This document shows positions 12,253-21,773 of a stretch of 64,000 nucleotides of DNA, piece by piece. Under the pieces are notes generated by a model that made no database searches, was not told where the DNA came from, and saw only the letters and a program-made list of their open reading frames with translations. Numbering within the stretch: the first letter of the stretch is position 1; every line of letters starts with the position of its first letter. This DNA is from Fragilaria crotonensis. Its lineage: Eukaryota > Bacillariophyta > Fragilariophyceae > Fragilariales > Fragilariaceae. Position numbers and translations under genes: made by a program. The DNA lies in contig JAKSYS010000004.1 of NCBI GenBank assembly GCA_022925895.1, positions 310,001 through 374,000 of the forward strand, given 5' to 3'.

Positions 12253-12321
12253 ACGGAAACGAAAACGAAAATGATTTTCGTTTCCGTTTTCGTGGAAACC
12301 CAAATATGGACCCTTATCGTA
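12253..12321 (+). repeat. GAAAACG-rich palindromic repeat, copy 1
   Basis: Begins ACGGAAACGAAAACGAAAAT, continues into its own partial reverse complement (ATTTTCGTTTCCGT) and ends with GGACCCTTATCGTA. The same unit occurs inverted at 13041-13102. It lies in intergenic DNA and has no coding potential. Confidence 0.75.
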
Positions 12322-12954
12322 ATCCCAGAACGCCAGCGAGAATCTTACGAAAACAATGTACACATAACCAGTGCAATTCTACAATTGAACAATACAACGA
12401 AGTAACACCGTTGCTAGTAGTATAGTATACTAGTGTAGGACTACGGTAGTGCGAACGAAACGACGATGACCGATTGGCGATGCCCCAAACGTTGTTGCGA
12501 GGGGCTACATGTTCATCGTATATGCTATTGACATTTCATGAGCTGCCTCAATATCCCCCATTTGTTTGCGCTTCTGGAACGATCACATGCACAAGGAGGA
12601 GAGCAGCACTCTCACATTAGACGAGAAATGTCGTCGAATCTGTTCTCAATGTGCTGCACCTTGTAGGAGTAGTCGGCAAGTGGGTATCAGGTTTGGCAAT
12701 GGGAGACCAGGGGTGCATATGCAGGAGCTTTCACGCTGACCATTGGCGTGTGCGAGGACTTGCGAAGGGGATTGGAAGGAGGTGCATGCAATGATGGCAT
12801 GTGGTTGAGTGGCGACAACGAAACGATGCGTAGTCCGATCCTTTTCTTGACAGGAAATGACAAAATTGGAGCGCACTGAATGCTAATCGAACTAGTCAAA
12901 GTACAGAATGTAGAGTTTCGGCTATTCATTTAAATTCTCGCTGGTGCGAAATTG

Positions 12955-12983
12955 CCGACGGAAATGTTTTTGATTTCCGTCGG
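12955..12983. repeat. Perfect 11-bp hairpin
   Basis: CCGACGGAAAT at 12955-12965 and ATTTCCGTCGG at 12973-12983 are exact reverse complements around a 7-base spacer. It is close to the GAAAACG-rich repeat and may be part of the same small element. Confidence 0.75.
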
Positions 12984-13040
12984 AAGAGCGAGATTCCAAG
13001 CGTCCGACGAGAATTTTTTCATTTCCGTCAGAGATTTTCG

Positions 13041-13102
13041 TACGATAAGGGTCCACAAATGACGAAAACGGAAACGAAATTCATTTTCGTTTTCGTTTCC
13101 GT
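13041..13102 (-). repeat. GAAAACG-rich palindromic repeat, copy 2 (inverted)
   Basis: Read on the minus strand this matches 12253-12321, from ACGGAAACGAAAACG to the GGACCCTTATCGTA end, with a few differences. A further related piece (GAGATTTTCGT..CGATAAGG) follows to about 13124 and another precedes it from about 13009, so the local element is compound. Confidence 0.75.
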
Positions 13103-13534
13103 CGAGATTTTCGTCACGATAAGGATTGGCCTCAAAATGCAATTTCACTCGGGTAGGCCAAGACGTGAATGAAATACTTCGGAGTTCGGAGTACTTTGAT
13201 TCATACTTCGTTTTCGGCACAATCGTCGTTGGTCAAGGTCAAGAAGATACCGGGTAGCATCCTTTGGATCCTGGTTTTCCCAACACCAAATAATCCCTTT
13301 GTTCTTATATTCCTTGGAAAGGGTGACTTCGAGGCTTCTATTGTTGCCTTTGCTCTCCCGTTTGGATCTGCGCTGCAATACCTGTTAACCACTTTTGACA
13401 TCACTTTCCCAGTGCAACTGACGGCTACTACTGTTTGGCAATCGTTACGGAGAAATCCGAGTTTGAGGTGCCTGGTATTTGTTGTCAGCCATACGAGTAC
13501 AAGTATATATATAGCATAGTACAACAGCAACAGA

Positions 13535-14255
13535 ATGAAGAACAAGGATCCCCAAGTCGTTCATCGGAAGGTTGCAATCCTCGGCTTTCGAGCTGTTGGG
13601 AAGAGTTCTCTAACCAACGCTTTTGTCAGTGGGACGTTTGCCGAAACGTAAGTTCTTGGTGTCGCAATTGGCAGAACTACAAAACTTGCACACTGACAAA
13701 CATTCAAATCACGTTCTCTTTCTCAACATTTTGCTTTACATTACACATCATGCCTCACACACACATACATACGTCACTCGCACATGACTCAGATACGATC
13801 CAACCATTGAAAGTTTGCATCACAAAACCATTCGTTTTCGCAAGGTCCATTTTGCTACGGACATTGTGGACACGGCCGGTATGGACGAATATTCTCGTCT
13901 ATCGCGAAACGCGTCTCTGGGAGTGCACGGCTACGCGCTGGTCTTTTCAATTGTATCGCGTCAATCCTTTGAACGCATCATTGATCTCAATGAAACACTG
14001 CTCAGTACACTGGGCGATGCGCCTGATGTACCGCGCGTATTGGTGGGGAGTATGAAGGATTTGTCGGAACAGCAGCGACAAGTCACGACTGAAGAAGCAC
14101 AACAGCTGGCGGACTCTTGGAAAGTCCCGTATGTGGAATGCTCGAGTAAGACGGGAGAGAGTGTAGCAGATGTCTTTCATGTTCTTTTGAAGGAAATTGA
14201 GAAGGATGAAGGACTCTTGGCCGAAACTGGGGATGGTGGTTGCACCATTCTTTGA
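13535..14255 (+). CDS. RHEB: Rheb-like small GTPase
   Basis: Two exons, 13535-13647 and 13793-14255, joined over a 145-nt GTAAGT..CAG intron (phase 2), give a protein of 191 residues. Ras motifs are complete: P-loop GFRAVGKSS, effector YDPTIE, switch II DTAGMDEYS, a GSMKDL segment where Ras has NKxD, and ECSSKTG. The Arg in the P-loop (GFRAVGKS) and the YDPTIE effector are as in Rheb, the GTP-dependent activator of TOR kinase. The last four residues, CTIL, form a CAAX prenylation box; the final Leu suggests geranylgeranylation. The NKxD motif is altered to SMKD, which may change guanine specificity or affinity. Frames and splice sites are clean. Confidence 0.88.
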
Positions 14256-14755
14256 TCAGGAGATTTGAAAATGCATGATTTTTTTCAGAATTTTATTTCT
14301 TGTGTACATATTTGCTGATAGACGGCAATGACATTTGGAAGTGTCCCCTTCGTGAAGATAGAGACTGGTTTGAACATTAAGAAAACAACACGTGCCATGC
14401 GACGCCGTGCTATTGCACGTGTATTTAGCCACACAATTATTATCCTCTGTCTTTTGTATCCAACGTGTTAGCCAACAATGATGTGAATTTCTAGAAAGTA
14501 GAAGAAATGCATCGCTTACTGTCGTGATATTAGTTGAGGTTGAGAGCTCAACCATCGTCTGCAACTCTCTCCAGGGTGACGCCGGACAACGAGTTGTGGA
14601 AACAACAATCGACGCCCTCCAGCAATTAATACTGAATGGGATTTGGGATAATAGAGCCAACATTTTCCGCTGCGCTGTACGCGACATTAAAAACTTTTGC
14701 GTCACTTCAAGTTCTTGGAAGGAGCCGCCAGAAGATGACCTCGATTGTGTTGGTC
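14256..14755. other. Intergenic between convergent Rheb and BiP genes
   Basis: About 500 bases holding both 3' ends. Short T-rich runs follow the Rheb stop. No gene or repeat is supported. Confidence 0.5.
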
Positions 14756-16791
14756 CTAAAGTTCATTATCTGTATCTACCGGCTCATCAGCATTCGCTTT
14801 CTGCGATATCGGGATGGAAAGGGCTTGTAATTCGGAACGTCTGGCAACGAACTCTTGTGTCTCAGCGCCACTACTATTCTCGAGGAAACTCATGACATCG
14901 TCAATGGCATCTGCCAAGATTTTCTTTTCTTCCGGTGTAACCTTTTCATTCGATTCAACGCCCGCCAATGTATCAGAGAGTTCGTACGCCAAGGATTCAA
15001 GAGAATTGCGTGATTCAATGCGTTCCCTCGCCTTCTTATCTTCCTCGGCGAACCCGCTCGGCTTCTTCCACCATGCGATCAATATCTTGCTGGGAAAGTC
15101 GTCCACTCTCGGGTTCAATCGTCACTGTTTTTGCGTTGTCACTTCCAACAACAGCTGCCGTCACCTCCAACATTCCATTCGCATCCACCTTGTATGTGAT
15201 GCGTACTTCAACGTCACCGCGAGAGGCCTTGGGGATATCATTCAATTCAAACAAACCAAGCAAGTGGTTGTCCTTGACTCGAGATCGTTCTCCCTCGTAC
15301 ACATCGATTATCATGTGTCTCTGGTTGTCTTCAATGGTATAGAACGACTCTGAACGTGCAAAATAGGTTAGAACATTGAACAAGATTGTTCGAACAGATA
15401 CATCGTCAGTATTTCTGGCATTGCATGTACTCACTGGTCTTCTCGGTCGGGATCGTGGTTCCGCGAGGAATCAACACATTCATGACTCCTCCCTTGGTTT
15501 CTGTTCCCAAGGACAAGGGTGTGACATCCAACAACACAACATCCTTGACGGCATCGCCGCCTTCTCCACTGAGAACGCTTCCTTGAATCGCAGCACCATA
15601 CGCGACAGCTTCGTCGGGATTGATACCAGTATTGGGTTCTTTGCCTCCAAAAAATTCAGAAACGAGTTGTTGAACTTTAGGAATGCGAGTGGATCCGCCG
15701 ACCATAACAATTTCTTGAATGTCGCCAATTTCCAAAAGAGCATCTTCCATGACTTTCTTAACAGGTCCCAAGGTTCTCTTGAACAATTCAAGGTTCAACT
15801 CTTCAAACTTGGCGCGCGTGAGAGTTTCGGACAGATGATATCCACTGACTAAATCTTCCACGTCCAACCTCGCCTTATACTGCGTGGAAAGAGCCCGCTT
15901 GGCACGTTCCACCTCCTTGCGCAACACCTGTAACGCCCTCTTGTTTGTTGAAATATCAACATTGTCCTTGGCTTTGATCTGGTCGACAAAGTGCATCATG
16001 ACGCACTGATCAAAGTCTTCTCCACCCAAATGCGTATCACCGTTGGTCGCCAGAACTTGGAATGCGCCATTATCAATAAGAAGGACTGTAACATCAAACG
16101 TCCCACCTCCCAAATCAAATACCAAAACTGTCATTTCCTCATCTCCCTTCTTGTCCATCCCGTACGCAATGGCAGCGGCTGTGGGTTCGTTAATGATGCG
16201 CTCCACATGAAGACCGGCAATGACACCCGCATCGCGGGTGGCATGTCGCTGCGCATCATTAAAATACGCCGGCACCGTCACGACCGCCCGGTCCACCGTC
16301 CGACCCAAAAACGATTCGGCGGTTTGTTTCATTTTGACCAAAATCATGGCGGATATTTCTTCGGGAGCAAAGGATTGTACCGTTCCGTCGGTTTGTTTGA
16401 TTTGAATGTATGGTTTGTCTTGGACGGATATGATTTCGTAAGGCATGAGTTTCTTATCGGCTTGGACGCTCTTGTCGTTAAAGTTTCTTCCAATCAAACG
16501 TTTCACATCAAAGACTGTGTTCTCAATATTGACGGTCGCTTGATGCTTGGCAGCATCTCCGACAAGACGTCCCTCATCCGTAAACGCAACGTAGGATGGC
16601 GTGATGCGATTTCCCTGATCATTGGCAATGATTTCAACTCTGCCCTGATGAAAGACTCCAACGCAGGAATACGTCGTTCCAAGATCGATTCCAATGATGG
16701 TTCCAGTTCGAGGTTGTAGTTCCGATTCTTGCGCTGAACATGACACAACCGTTGCGAAGAAGACTGCGGCGGCTGCAATGACAAGGTTCAT
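14756..16791 (-). CDS. BIP: ER lumenal Hsp70 chaperone (BiP), one-base frameshift in last exon
   Basis: Exons 16791-15435 and 15349-14756 are separated by an 85-nt GTGAGT..CAG intron. The protein starts with a hydrophobic signal peptide ([20 protein letters not shown]) and then the Hsp70 ATPase domain: [38 protein letters not shown] and [13 protein letters not shown]. The substrate-binding domain follows ([42 protein letters not shown]). The C-terminus is TDNEL, a KDEL-like ER retrieval signal. One extra G in the run at 15053-15055 shifts the frame at [17 protein letters not shown]; removing it gives an uninterrupted 649-residue protein of normal family length. Because BiP is essential and otherwise perfect, a sequencing error is the likeliest explanation. 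It folds and retains secretory proteins and probably helps import into the diatom plastid's outer ER-derived space. Confidence 0.93.
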
Positions 16792-17638
16792 TGTGGATAT
16801 GCTGAGTAATTTGGTTATGTACTACCGGTAGGTAATTGAGTACGAGGATCAGTTTCTCCTTTGTAGGGTGCTAAGATCTGAGATTGATGCCAACAGTGGA
16901 ATACAGTGTATTTCGTGGTCGTTTTTCTGGATTGTGTGGGGTCTGGAAAAGCTGCAGCCAAGAAAGTGAGTCGTTTCCGATCACTTTTACTATGGCGTAG
17001 GACATATATATTTGTATGTTCACATGGCATTTATAAATTTGGATGATACTCAAGGACAAAATGAATCAAACTCAACGGATCGATGTGAGGCTGGGCGCGC
17101 GTTCAGTACTGTATGGTGTATGGTGCAGCAGTAACACGGATCGGAAACACCGTACAGTACATTCATCTAAAAGTTATGCATAGTGCTCTGTATATACGTA
17201 TATACTGTAGTATTCATTTACTTGTTTTACTGTACCCTGGTACTTGTACGAGGTTGATTTACGTACAGAGACGTGCTGTACGTTGTACAGTACATAAAAC
17301 CTACATGTACCTCACATATATGATGCTTTCTGCTGTATCAAACGGTACTGTAGACAACCATAGTCCAGTACTCCACTACACTTGGTTCAACCGTAGTGCA
17401 CGTACTACGGTACTTGTAGCTACCGTACTACTCCCCCGAACATAAAGAATGATAGCCCGTGCACCCATGCCAAACGACGCGGCAACCGAGCCGTACGAGC
17501 GTTGACACTGAACTGTTGTGGCAACCTGCAACAGCTTTCATCCCTCTTCTCTCATCCACAACCGTTGTTCTAGTGTTGTTGGCATCAGAATTGGGACGAG
17601 TCAGAACTCAGAAGATTAGCGTTGTATTTGTTTGAAAA
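16792..17638. promoter_or_regulatory. Shared divergent promoter region of BiP and TAF9
   Basis: BiP and TAF9 are transcribed away from each other from this 850-base region. It is rich in GTAC-containing short palindromes, with one TACCGGTA at 16823-16830. No long ORF is supported. No specific ER-stress element was recognised. Confidence 0.5.
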
Positions 17639-18706
17639 ATGTCCAGCAATCCAGTGTCGGTTCCGAACCCGACCGCTGCTCCTGCCGTTCCAGTCGCTGC
17701 ACCGTCCAAGACAGGTGGGGGGAAGAAAGATCCTGCCAAGGCTGCAGCAACTGTCAAGAAGAAAGCTCGACGCAAAAAGCCTACAAGTGCCAAAGGCCCA
17801 ACGTCGCAGGCAATCGTTACTGCAGCTCGAAGTGCGACTGGAGAGTTAAACAGTTTCAAGGCGGCAGAATTCGCGAAGCGAAAGGATCCACTCTGGTATC
17901 GATCCAGTGAAGTCTTGCAGGCCATATCCGGCGATTCATCATCCGTTCCAGGCCTGCTTGCGGAACAAGTTGATTTGGTCGAAGCCGCACTGCAGCGGAA
18001 TAATTTGACCAGGGCGGATGTTACACCACAAGCCTTTGGGGTCTTGTTGGAACAGGCACGACGATACGCACTGGAAATTGTTGCCGATGCTCAAGATTGT
18101 GCCTATGCAGCTCATCGACACGAAATTACACGTGCCGATCTCATGATGGCACTCGAACTTCGAACCGATCAGGCCAACACGCACACAATCGTCGAATTGC
18201 AAAAAATGACATTGGTGGCACACAATCTGAATCGGATTCCAATCCCTCCCATTCCACAACACTGTTATTCAGGAGTGGTGCCACCCAAACCTCATCAATT
18301 GACATCACGCACGTTCGATATCATTACAGGAGCGCAAACGGCACAGAAAATGAATCAGCCACTCCCGTCGCCGCGCAACAAGAAGAATACAACAAAGTCA
18401 AGCGCCAGCGGCAACAACAGTAAAAACACTGCATCATCAACAGCAACCACCAAGAATACACCCAGTTATGGGGCTTCCCGTGGACGATTGATACCCATTA
18501 GTCTTCAAACAAAATCGACACCAACTATACCGGGTCCAGCTGCAGCACCACCGCCAGCAGCACAAGCAGCAGCAGCGCCAGCACCAACATCATCCAATGT
18601 TCCCACCACCACCACCACCCCAGCCCCAAAGGTGACTCCAGCACAATCATCAGTGAGTGGAGCGCCCGCCCCTGTCCCTGCGACTGCTGCAAGTGGTACG
18701 AAGTAA
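17639..18706 (+). CDS. TAF9: TFIID subunit TAF9 (histone-fold)
   Basis: Single-exon protein of 355 residues. A basic Lys/Arg/Ala-rich N-terminus (residues 25-55) precedes a histone fold at about 90-175, with the helix VLLEQARRYALEIVADAQDCAYAAHRHEITRADLMMALELR, close to the TAF9 pattern (ARRY..I..DA..YA.HA....I...D...A). It is followed by the TAF9-specific motif NRIPIPPIPQHCYSGVVPPKPHQLT. The C-terminal 90 residues are low-complexity Asn/Ser/Thr, then Ala/Pro. TAF9 pairs with TAF6 in TFIID and SAGA for RNA polymerase II initiation. The frame is intact and begins at the first ATG. The long N- and C-terminal extensions are unusual beside animal TAF9. Confidence 0.88.
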   Translation: MSSNPVSVPNPTAAPAVPVAAPSKTGGGKKDPAKAAATVKKKARRKKPTSAKGPTSQAIVTAARSATGELNSFKAAEFAKRKDPLWYRSSEVLQAISGDSSSVPGLLAEQVDLVEAALQRNNLTRADVTPQAFGVLLEQARRYALEIVADAQDCAYAAHRHEITRADLMMALELRTDQANTHTIVELQKMTLVAHNLNRIPIPPIPQHCYSGVVPPKPHQLTSRTFDIITGAQTAQKMNQPLPSPRNKKNTTKSSASGNNSKNTASSTATTKNTPSYGASRGRLIPISLQTKSTPTIPGPAAAPPPAAQAAAAPAPTSSNVPTTTTTPAPKVTPAQSSVSGAPAPVPATAASGTK

Positions 18707-19046
18707 AATACGAGTAGGAGAGATATAACAATTCTTGAGATGAGCATCTCTAGAGCATCCATTACGAAAAGGGGAAAAGTGAATGGCGGTCCGTTTCTAT
18801 ATTTCTCAACTTCTTTGTCTTCATCCAACTACCGGTAGTAAACCCCTTGTTGTAAGGCTGGCAATTCCATCCTTTGCATCGAAACTATACTACACATATC
18901 ATGTGGTTTGACTCCTTTAAAACAAAACCATGTTACAATTGCTTGACTTGTAACGAAAACCCATATATATAATCATTATGGCAAATCTTTAGCCGTGCTT
19001 CAACCCGTACAAGAATCCAAGTGAAAATCCAGCACCATCCGGGATC
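18707..19046. other. Intergenic between convergent TAF9 and FUN14 genes
   Basis: Holds the two 3' ends and one TACCGGTA palindrome at 18830-18837. Nothing else is supported. Confidence 0.5.
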
Positions 19047-19527
19047 TTACTGGTCAAAATTGTTCGGAATCGGCGCCAGTACTCCCTTGAGATCCTCCAC
19101 ACTCAATTTGCCATCCCCATCCTAAATTTTTTCATGAAGGATGCGAAAGAATTATAACAAGAATGAGTCGCATCGAATGAAATAGATTGCGTAGTTCAAC
19201 AATGAGAGACTAAGAGTACACGAGGAAAGCGAGCAACCTTCCATCTTGCATATAAACAAACACATATACAACACGTACCGTATCCATTTTCTTCACAGCC
19301 GTATCCTGAACCTTCAACCAATCAATCTCAATGTATCCAGCCGCCGCCAGGGATTGCAAAAAGATGAAGCTCACTCCCACTAGTACGGCCGCAATCTTTC
19401 CAATCTTCTTGGTGGCGTACCCAGACGTGTATCCCGCAAACATACCAAACGATAGCTTGCTCAAGATTGGTTTGAGCTTCTCAAGAGCAGTTTCGAGAGC
19501 ATCTTCGGGCTTGTTGTTTTCCACCAT
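19047..19527 (-). CDS. FUN14-domain membrane protein with C-terminal EF-hand-like loop
   Basis: Exon 1 (19527-19279) starts at the ATG of MVENNKPEDALE; exon 2 (19121-19047) follows a 157-nt GTACGT..TAG phase-0 intron. The product has 107 residues. The FUN14 signature LSFGMFAGYTSGYATKKIGK and the following hydrophobic segment AAVLVGVSFIFLQSLAAAGY are clear, ending in the family's Gly-Tyr-Ile..Asp-Trp. Splicing adds KKMDTDGDGKLSVEDLKGVL, a canonical single EF-hand loop (D-x-D-G-D-G-K-x-x-x-x-D-L). FUN14 proteins sit in mitochondrial or plastid outer membranes; animal FUNDC1 is a mitophagy receptor. No LIR motif (W/Y-x-x-L) was identified with confidence. The exon join rests on the restored EF-hand and good splice sites. 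Confidence 0.82.
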
Positions 19528-21119
19528 TTTACTTGTTCTTGGAGTAGTAAAACTTGTTGCTGGCGATTTTGATAATGATGATGACGATGATGGTCTTGTT
19601 ACCAATTTCAGTCTTTTTGGCAATTCTATTCTTTGTTCCCCTTTCTCGCTAGATACAGTGATACAGTACGTAAATGATATTGAGATCGAATCTTTCGATC
19701 CGTTGGTACGGTTGCCTGTAGAAATTGAATGGGTACGATACTCCGACTATTATATTATAGCGAAGTAGTATGCACTATCCACTCCCTACACACTCGTCTA
19801 CGGTGGTACTTGTATTACATAACAGCGTCGCTTATAAACGCAACCCATGTTGGCGCGCAATGCACTATGTTCTGGTACTCGAGTTTGTACTACATGTACT
19901 AGTACAAGTACCTCAGCGATGACAATTCTACGTGGGAATCTGTACGTATGAACACGTTGCCCCCAATTCATTCACGGTTCGATGAATACGTCGAATCTCG
20001 AATCATTCGGTCACCCATGGACAGTACCGGTGCGGTATGTCTATACCGCTTTTCCAAACTCACTACAGTACTTGTACTACCGGTAGTATATTTCATATAC
20101 TATGCATACGGTAAAAGTACGGAGTACTGTGCTCAAAGCAACAGTCCCATACTCCGTACAAGTACCTGGTACTCCGTACAGTTGTACTACTAGCTCGATA
20201 TGAGTCCACCAGTGCAAGTACAGTACGCTAGTAGTAAAAGTGTAACAAGAAGAAGAACAGAACACTTCGATGAAAAGCAACAATCAAGGCACACGTCATC
20301 GGCGTATTCGATTATTCTGTGGCAGTTATTATGTGGAGGATGCTATTTGCAATATCTTTCGGAGAAAAATGAGACTTGGAGTACAGTACAACAACCATGT
20401 GGCGATTCTCCATACCACTGTCGTTCCAAATGAATGTTGTCATTGCATGGGACCCGAGTCACTAACCTCTTGATGTCCGTCCACGGCTGTGTGTATTGGA
20501 TCTTTTGCTCTAGTGTGCAATGGCTACAGATGCTTGTCATGGTGGATCCTTAACTTCCATGGATGGATTCCGCGGGAGCAGAGACAAGCGTGAATGACTC
20601 GTAGATCAATCCTAGCTGATTGACGCAACATCTTGTCTGATTAAGACTTTCTTTATTATCCCTGCTACAAAAGTAAATGCGGTACCATACTGATCGCCGG
20701 TATCAGCAACCCATTTAAGGTGACCATGCATATCATCGGGTGTTTGGTGGTTCTTCGTAACATAACGAAAAAATGGCACCAACTGGTTAGTCCGATCCTT
20801 TGTTGGCTGTTATGATTATCGCATGCGGAGGGTACCAGGTAGTGCGTAACACCAGATTGTAGGGTCTTGTGTAGACTGTTGACGCTACCATGACCCAGCA
20901 AGACTCATCTCTCTCAGCATCCCTGACAAGTTGTCAAGATGTCGGCATCGCAATATGGTGCGCTTCACGACAACTACGCAACAAGCGCTTCTCTGGGATG
21001 TGACATTTAGTATAAAGACTCTTCTTGAGAGTTTTAGGACAACGAGTTTTTACTAAACATCACAGACAAACCGATTCCAGATAAACAAATCGTTTCCCTA
21101 GCGTCCAAAATGTCACTAT
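19528..21119. other. Intergenic, no gene seen
   Basis: About 1.6 kb between the FUN14 gene start and the end of the plastid protein gene. It contains many GTAC-rich short palindromes (one TACCGGTA at 20078-20085). Several small ORFs overlap in all frames without recognisable content. Confidence 0.5.
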
Positions 21120-21545
21120 CTAGTTTCCGGCAGCACGGCGCTTCATGTACTCCTCGAAGGACTCTCCCTCAGGGATGGTCTTCCTTGGGTCGTCAGAGAC
21201 AACTGGCTTTGGGTCACGGGTGTGGGCCTCTCCTCCCATGGACCAGCCCATCTCCTGAGCGATCTCACCGCTCGTTGGCTTTGGGTTTGGGTCAACACCT
21301 CCACACACGGCGGTGATGAAGGCTGGCTTAGGCGCAGGCACGAAGGCGGCGGCGGAGGCAACGAGGGTCAAAAGGGCGAAGGTCTTCTGCTCGATTTAAG
21401 AAAGAATAAGGGGGTTAGAATACTGGATCTTTTCAATAGATCGCATCTGAGAGATTGCCTTAGTCTCTTTCAATTCGGCAAACACTATTCCACGGTCTGC
21501 CACCCTCCGTAGGACGAAGGATATCATTGTCAAAGGACGTACCAT
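21120..21545 (-). CDS. Small plastid-targeted protein of unknown function
   Basis: Exon 1 contributes only the ATG (21545-21543); a 156-nt intron (GTACGT..GCAG, 21542-21387) follows, and exon 2 is 21386-21120. The spliced precursor has 89 residues and starts MKTFALLTLVASAAAFVPAP. That is a signal peptide followed by an Ala|Ala-Phe-Val-Pro junction, matching the diatom plastid bipartite presequence (ASA-FAP type). The mature part is about 70 residues, hydrophilic, with CGGVDPNPKP, EMGWSMGGEAH and a charged FEEYMKRRAAGN end. It has no transmembrane segment or known domain. C-ending codons dominate, as in highly expressed genes. It could be a small lumenal or photosystem-associated protein; that is inference only. 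The splice model rests on the restored signal peptide. Confidence 0.8.
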
Positions 21546-21705
21546 TTTGTTTCTGGCGTTGATTGTGAGAAAATGAAGGCGCCTGATCGGGTGCAGATTT
21601 GTAACCCAGTAGAATTGCGTAGAAATGATCTTGGAACTACTAGTGTTCGTTTCCGTACGTACTCGATTTCGGTCACCCACCTCAGGACAAGGAAGGATTC
21701 GAGTG

Positions 21706-21773
21706 TGACGTACGCGTGAACAGCCGTGGAAAAAGATTTCCACGGCTGTCGAACGTGTCAAGGAGTGACGTCG
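21706..21773. promoter_or_regulatory. CRE-like TGACGT sites flanking a perfect hairpin, upstream of the plastid protein gene
   Basis: TGACGT occurs at 21706-21711 and again as TGACGTCG at 21766-21773. Between them, CAGCCGTGGAAA (21721-21732) and TTTCCACGGCTG (21737-21748) form a perfect 12-bp stem with a 4-base loop. The cluster lies 160-230 bases upstream of the start codon. In diatoms TGACGT/C-type sites mediate CO2/cAMP and light responses of plastid carbonic anhydrase genes; relevance here is inferred. Confidence 0.5.

Larger units (their letters stand above)
11267..13534. other. Intergenic region with foldback and palindromic repeats
   Basis: Between the hydrolase and Rheb genes, whose 5' ends face each other, no convincing ORF is seen. 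The space contains a long foldback (11401-11613), two inverted copies of a purine/pyrimidine-biased palindromic repeat (12253-12321 and 13041-13102) and a short hairpin (12955-12983), each listed separately. Confidence 0.55.

Noticed and set aside
17113-17445. 110-codon plus-strand ORF upstream of TAF9
   Set aside because: Tyr/Val/Thr-rich translation results from GTAC-rich intergenic DNA; no homology-like features.
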